64,000 nt of DNA. Origin: Alphaproteobacteria bacterium (GTDB lineage Bacteria > Pseudomonadota > Alphaproteobacteria > Micropepsales > Micropepsaceae). The DNA is taken from assembly GCA_947473475.1 (NCBI GenBank), contig CANJBZ010000018.1, positions 19,745-83,744 on the forward strand. The letters are read 5' to 3'. The notes beneath the pieces were generated by a model. The model worked only from the letters and a program-made list of their open reading frames with translations. It was not told the origin of the DNA and did not search any database. The translations under genes were made by a program, and so were the position numbers. Of the stretch, positions 61,264-64,000 are shown piece by piece. Numbering within the stretch: the first letter of the stretch is position 1; every line of letters begins with the position of its first letter.

Positions 61264-61527
61264 TTGGCCGAATCGCTTCGCATCGATAAGTGGCTTTGGC
61301 ACGCACGCTTCTGCAAAACACGTGCGATTGCACAGGAGAAGGCCGCGAAAGGTCATATCCGTCTGAATGGTCATCGCGTCGAGAAGGCCAGCGCGGCGGT
61401 CCGGGCCGGCGACATAATGACCCTTCCGGCCGCAGGGCGTGTTATTGCCCTGAAGGTGCTCGGCTTGGGTGAACGCCGGGGCCCGGCAGCGGAAGCGCAA
61501 ACGCTGTACGAACTGCTCGAAGCTTGA
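61264..61527 (+). CDS. S4 domain RNA-binding protein
   Basis: An 87-residue protein with an S4 fold. LRIDKWLWHARFCKTRAIAQEKAAKGHIRLNGHRVEKASAAVRAGDIMTL is the Hsp15-like S4 sequence, binding RNA or stalled 50S subunits. The TTG start at 61264 is 3 bp after the helicase stop, so they are cotranscribed. The protein is shorter than Hsp15 and lacks its basic C-terminal tail. Confidence 0.88.
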   Translation: MAESLRIDKWLWHARFCKTRAIAQEKAAKGHIRLNGHRVEKASAAVRAGDIMTLPAAGRVIALKVLGLGERRGPAAEAQTLYELLEA

Positions 61528-61627
61528 CTGCTATTGTACAGTCCACCCGACGGTTATTCGCTTATTGCTTGATCGCAAGCGCCTGCCGCCGTAATCAGCC
61601 ACGGTTTCACGCCAGGAGCACCGTTCT

Positions 61628-61966
61628 ATGACCTACGTCGTCACCGAAGCTTGCATACGCTGCAAGTACATGGACTGCGTGGAGGTCTGTCCGGTCGACT
61701 GCTTCTATGAAGGCGAGAACATGCTCGTCATTCATCCCGACGAGTGCATCGACTGCGGGGTTTGCGAGCCCGAGTGCCCCGCCGATGCGATTCGCCCCGA
61801 CACCGAATCCGGCCTGGAAAAGTGGCTGGAGGTGAACGCCGATTTCGCCAAGACCTGGCCTAACATCACGGTTAAGGGCGAGCCGCCTGCGGATGCCAAG
61901 GAGTGGGACGGCAAACCGGACAAGTTTGGGCAGTTCTTCAGTCCGAAACCCGGAAAGGGTTCGTGA
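61628..61966 (+). CDS. fdxA: Ferredoxin FdxA (3Fe-4S/4Fe-4S)
   Basis: A 112-residue ferredoxin. Cysteines C9, C17 and C21 in [18 protein letters not shown] and the second set in [16 protein letters not shown] match the 7Fe type of Azotobacter ferredoxin I. It supplies electrons in many metabolic routes. It has ATG at 61628 with AGGAG upstream (CCAGGAGCACC). It lies between the S4 and CarD genes, the usual alphaproteobacterial order. Confidence 0.95.
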   Translation: MTYVVTEACIRCKYMDCVEVCPVDCFYEGENMLVIHPDECIDCGVCEPECPADAIRPDTESGLEKWLEVNADFAKTWPNITVKGEPPADAKEWDGKPDKFGQFFSPKPGKGS

Positions 61967-62359
61967 ACTGCCACGGGTAAGATTTTCGAGGTTACGCGCG
62001 CGCTTTCAGGCTCCCCAACACTGACACAAGCGCGTGAAATTCTGGATTAATCCGGTCCTTCAAGACCTTGAGACCAGAATCTCCTTCCCTTTCCCGTAAT
62101 AGATGTGTTATATTTGCACCTGTGAAAATAACAGGATGGCGCGTCTCACGCTGCTCACGAGCTAGTCTAATGGAGGCGCCGCGAGACCGGCGCGAAGTTT
62201 GGCCGGCGGATTGTTTTCCGACGTTTCGGCATTAAGCGGGTGCGTAACCCCGACGGGGAAGTATGCACTTGCGTGTAGCGATGCCAAGGCCCCTTCCGAT
62301 GGACCTGCTCGCCCTTTCGGGCGGCATCAAACATTCGTGCGCTACTTAGGAAGGTATCG
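61967..62359. other. Gene-free 393-bp region upstream of carD
   Basis: This is the longest gap without a gene. I see a -10-like TATATT at 62109-62114 without a convincing -35, two small hairpins (CCCC-GA-CGGGG-type near 62250 and CGCCC-TTTC-GGGCG at 62310-62323), and AAGGA before the carD ATG. The long leader could hold a regulatory RNA structure, but none of the known riboswitch signatures is recognised. Confidence 0.45.
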
Positions 62360-63130
62360 ATGACGACTGCTCTGAAAAAGAAAACTCCTGCCCCGGAACT
62401 CAAAGTGGTTCCGGCCAAAGGAATTCCCGCTAAGGCTGCTCCGGCTGCACCCGCAGCCGCTGCAAAGGCCGCTGCTCCTATTAAGGCGCCCCAGCCCGTG
62501 AAACCCGCGGTAGCCGCCGCGCCCCCCGCGCCGGCCAAACCCGCCGTAGCCGCAGCAAAGCCCGCCCCGGCCAAACCCGTCGCCGCGCCCAAGGTCGTGG
62601 CCGCCGTTCCAGCCAAGGCTCCGGCAGCAACTCGGAAACACGAATTCAAAAGCGGCGATTTTGTCGTTTATCCGACCCATGGCGTGGGCCGGATTCAGAA
62701 GGTCGACGAGCAGGAAGTCGCCGGGCTGAAGCTCGAGCTGTTCGTCATTGCCTTCGAGAAGGACAAGATGATCCTTCGTGTTCCGACGGTAAAGGCGAAG
62801 GCCGTCGGCATGCGCAAACTGTCCACCCCCGACGTGGTGGCAACCGCGCTCAACACGCTTAAGGGGCGCGCCCGCATCAAGCGCACCATGTGGAGCCGCC
62901 GCGCGCAGGAATACGAAGCCAAGATCAATTCGGGCGATCTGGTTTCCATTGCCGAGGTGGTTCGCGATCTGCACCGCGCCAGCGGTCAGCCGGAACAGTC
63001 TTACAGCGAAAGGCAGCTTTACGAAGCCGCCCTTGCCCGCATGGCCCGTGAAGTCGCCGCCATCGAACGGATCGACGAACCGGCCGCCGTGAAGCGCGTC
63101 GAAAGCGCCCTGGTCAAAAAGGCCGCCTGA
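62360..63130 (+). CDS. carD: CarD/CdnL-family transcription regulator with Lys/Ala/Pro-rich N-terminal tail
   Basis: A 256-residue protein. Residues 94-250 form the CarD_CdnL domain: HEFKSGDFVVYPTHGVGRIQKVDEQEVAGLKLELFVIAFEKDKMILRVP, then helices with KRTMWSRRAQEYEAKINSGDLVSIAEVVRDLHR. This domain binds the RNA polymerase beta subunit and stabilises open complexes at rRNA and other promoters. Residues 1-92 are an unusual low-complexity tail of Lys, Ala and Pro (repeats such as KPAVAAAKPAPAKPVAAPK), histone-H1-like, not found in most alphaproteobacterial CarD. It ends in a strong terminator. Confidence 0.92.
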   Translation: MTTALKKKTPAPELKVVPAKGIPAKAAPAAPAAAAKAAAPIKAPQPVKPAVAAAPPAPAKPAVAAAKPAPAKPVAAPKVVAAVPAKAPAATRKHEFKSGDFVVYPTHGVGRIQKVDEQEVAGLKLELFVIAFEKDKMILRVPTVKAKAVGMRKLSTPDVVATALNTLKGRARIKRTMWSRRAQEYEAKINSGDLVSIAEVVRDLHRASGQPEQSYSERQLYEAALARMAREVAAIERIDEPAAVKRVESALVKKAA

Positions 63131-63153
63131 TACCAGGCAAATCGGGAACAACG

Positions 63154-63195
63154 ATTGGCTTCCGTGCAGAGATGCACGGAAGCCAATTTGTTTTG
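63154..63195 (+). terminator. Rho-independent terminator of carD
   Basis: ATTGGCTTCCGTGCA (63154-63168), loop GAGA, TGCACGGAAGCCAAT (63173-63187) form a perfect 15-bp stem followed by TTGTTTTGG. It begins 23 bp after the carD stop, a textbook intrinsic terminator. Confidence 0.85.
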
Positions 63196-63229
63196 GTGCG
63201 GCTTTGCCTTTACCGATCGCTCCCCTCTT

Positions 63230-63285
63230 TCACCATGGGCGGCCTCAGAGCCGCCCACCCAGCGGCGCGGCGTCCGCCGCGCCAA
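63230..63285. repeat. Copy B of the GGGCGGCCTC repeat
   Basis: From 63230, TCACCATGGGCGGCCTC onward matches 33661 onward for 38 bases with a single mismatch, then both copies share CGTCCGC and GCCAA. It contains the stem GGGCGGC-CTCAGA-GCCGCCC. The element lies between the carD terminator and the GNAT gene. Confidence 0.8.
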
Positions 63286-63312
63286 GAGAACTGCTGGATC
63301 GTAGGTTGGCGC

Positions 63313-63852
63313 ATGCTTCCATTCACCCACCGCCCAGCAAGCCTCGACGATGCCCCGGCGCTTCGGACTTTGATGGATGCGGCGATTACCGAATTGCTCA
63401 AACCGTTTTTAAACGCCACGGAAATAGCTGCGTCTTTCAACGTGATGGGGCTGGATACACAGCTCATCCGCGACGGTACCTATTTCTGCATCGAAACCGA
63501 CGGACGCATCGTTGGCTGCGGCGGCTGGAGCCGTCGCGCCACCCTGTTCAGTGGCGATCATTCGCAAGGACGCGATGCAGCGCTGCTCGACCCGGCGAAA
63601 GATGCCGCGCGCGTCCGTGCGATGTACACACATCCCGATTACGTCCGCCGCGGCGTTGGACGTTTGATATTGGCTCTCTGTGAAGAAGCTGCAACGAACG
63701 AAGGATTTCGCCACGTCGAAATGGCGGCAACTCTGGCAGGCGAGCCGCTCTATCGCGCCTGCGGCTATACAGAGATCGAGCGTTTCACGGCCGGGGAGCC
63801 ATCCGGAGTTCCAGTGCCGCTCATCCGCATGAGCAAAACTCTTCGGTCCTGA
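63313..63852 (+). CDS. GNAT family N-acetyltransferase
   Basis: A 179-residue acetyltransferase. The acetyl-CoA-binding region is MYTHPDYVRRGVGRLILALCEEAATNEGF, with the (R/Q)xxGx(G/A) motif RRGVGR, and LYRACGYTEIERF is the conserved beta-bulge segment. The ATG at 63313 is the family start; the frame upstream runs through a repeat. Substrate unknown. The stop is directly followed by the end of an IS element. Confidence 0.88.
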   Translation: MLPFTHRPASLDDAPALRTLMDAAITELLKPFLNATEIAASFNVMGLDTQLIRDGTYFCIETDGRIVGCGGWSRRATLFSGDHSQGRDAALLDPAKDAARVRAMYTHPDYVRRGVGRLILALCEEAATNEGFRHVEMAATLAGEPLYRACGYTEIERFTAGEPSGVPVPLIRMSKTLRS

Positions 63853-63854
63853 TT

Positions 63855-64000
63855 AGGGCGTGTCGTCATTTAAGCCAAACGATAGCGCAAACCAAATGCA
63901 GTCCTGCGAGAAAGTTTCGCGCGGTTTTCTCGTATCGGGTAGCGATGCCTCGAAAATGCTTGATGATGCAGAAGAAACGCTCGACGAGATTGCGTTCGCA
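63855..64000 (-). mobile_element. IS5-family insertion sequence end (partial, runs off the window)
   Basis: The end begins at about 63855 with GGGCGTGTCGTC, the type of terminal inverted repeat used by the IS5/IS427-like group. The transposase C-terminus is within it. The other end is beyond the window, so the target duplication cannot be checked. Confidence 0.75.
63866..64000 (-). CDS. IS5-family transposase, C-terminal 44 residues (partial)
   Basis: Read leftward from the window edge, the frame gives CERNLVERFFCIIKHFRGIA and then TRYEKTARNFLAGLHLVCAIVWLK, ending at the TGA that reads TCA at 63866-63868 on the + strand. ERFFC...KHFR...TRYEKTA is the conserved C-terminal DDE signature of IS5-like transposases, including the catalytic E. 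The start lies outside the window, so it cannot be told whether the gene is intact. Confidence 0.85.
   Translation of the reverse strand, partial: CERNLVERFFCIIKHFRGIATRYEKTARNFLAGLHLVCAIVWLK

Noticed and set aside
63172..63312. Longer N-terminus for the GNAT protein
   Set aside because: The open frame runs back through the dispersed repeat and the carD terminator, so the upstream residues are not family sequence.

Overview
The window is a high-GC, densely packed stretch of a chromosome from an alphaproteobacterium. Several gene orders typical of that class point this way: lysC next to a divergent ubiG; ptsP, rodZ-like, ispG, prfA, prmC, a DUF4167 gene and clpB in one direction; comF/grx/Nit/DUF1178 facing a BioC-like methyltransferase; and accA-xerD beside aroK-aroB-CNNM transporter-bolA-dnaJ-like-cobS-cobT-rpmB-Suv3-like helicase-S4-fdxA-carD. 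A perfect CtrA-type box also fits. I cannot fix the genus; a Rhizomicrobium/Micropepsis-like lineage is a guess. No rRNA, tRNA, CRISPR array or prophage was recognised.

Layout. 1-8 kb: accessory and metabolic genes, namely a DUF2914 membrane protein cut by the window edge, a secreted beta-propeller protein, an FMN flavoprotein, an acyl-CoA/acyl-ACP synthetase-like enzyme, a DUF2283 protein and an orphan molybdopterin hydroxylase large subunit. 8-13.5 kb: a CtrA-boxed DUF2336 gene, moaA, nadK, then a receiver/Hpt pair and an unrecognised 372-residue protein. 13.5-21.2 kb: cell-envelope and amino-acid genes (transglycosylase, HIT, ThiO-like oxidase, gamma-glutamyltransferase, PepSY membrane protein, M23 peptidase). 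21.3-32.8 kb: a long leftward block with clpB, DUF4167, prmC, prfA, ispG, a RodZ-like gene, ptsP and lysC. 32.9-40.1 kb: ubiG, DUF1178, nitrilase-like, glutaredoxin, comF, methyltransferase, GST, DUF4265, mutT and argJ. 40.3-48.5 kb: secA, TraB/GumN, accA, xerD and a secreted protein with a small membrane partner. 48.8-63.1 kb: a mostly rightward core block from aroK to carD. 63.2-64 kb: a GNAT gene followed immediately by the truncated end of an IS5-like element that runs off the window.

The genes are mainly housekeeping: translation termination (prfA, prmC, rpmB), protein export and quality control (secA, clpB), precursors (ispG, accA, aroK, aroB, lysC, argJ, nadK), redox (fdxA, glutaredoxin, GST) and regulation (PtsP, receiver/Hpt, CarD). 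The less ordinary features are the CtrA box, dispersed hairpin repeats (one of which supplies the ubiG ribosome-binding site), an 11-G tract in the rodZ-like gene whose slippage would fuse it in frame to ispG, lysine/alanine/proline-rich N-terminal tails on CarD and ArgJ, cobS/cobT without cobN beside bolA and a J-domain gene, and two uncharacterised modules (RR-Hpt-372 aa; XerD-654 aa-45 aa). I found no clear candidate for a wholly new defence or mobile system; these two modules are the best leads.
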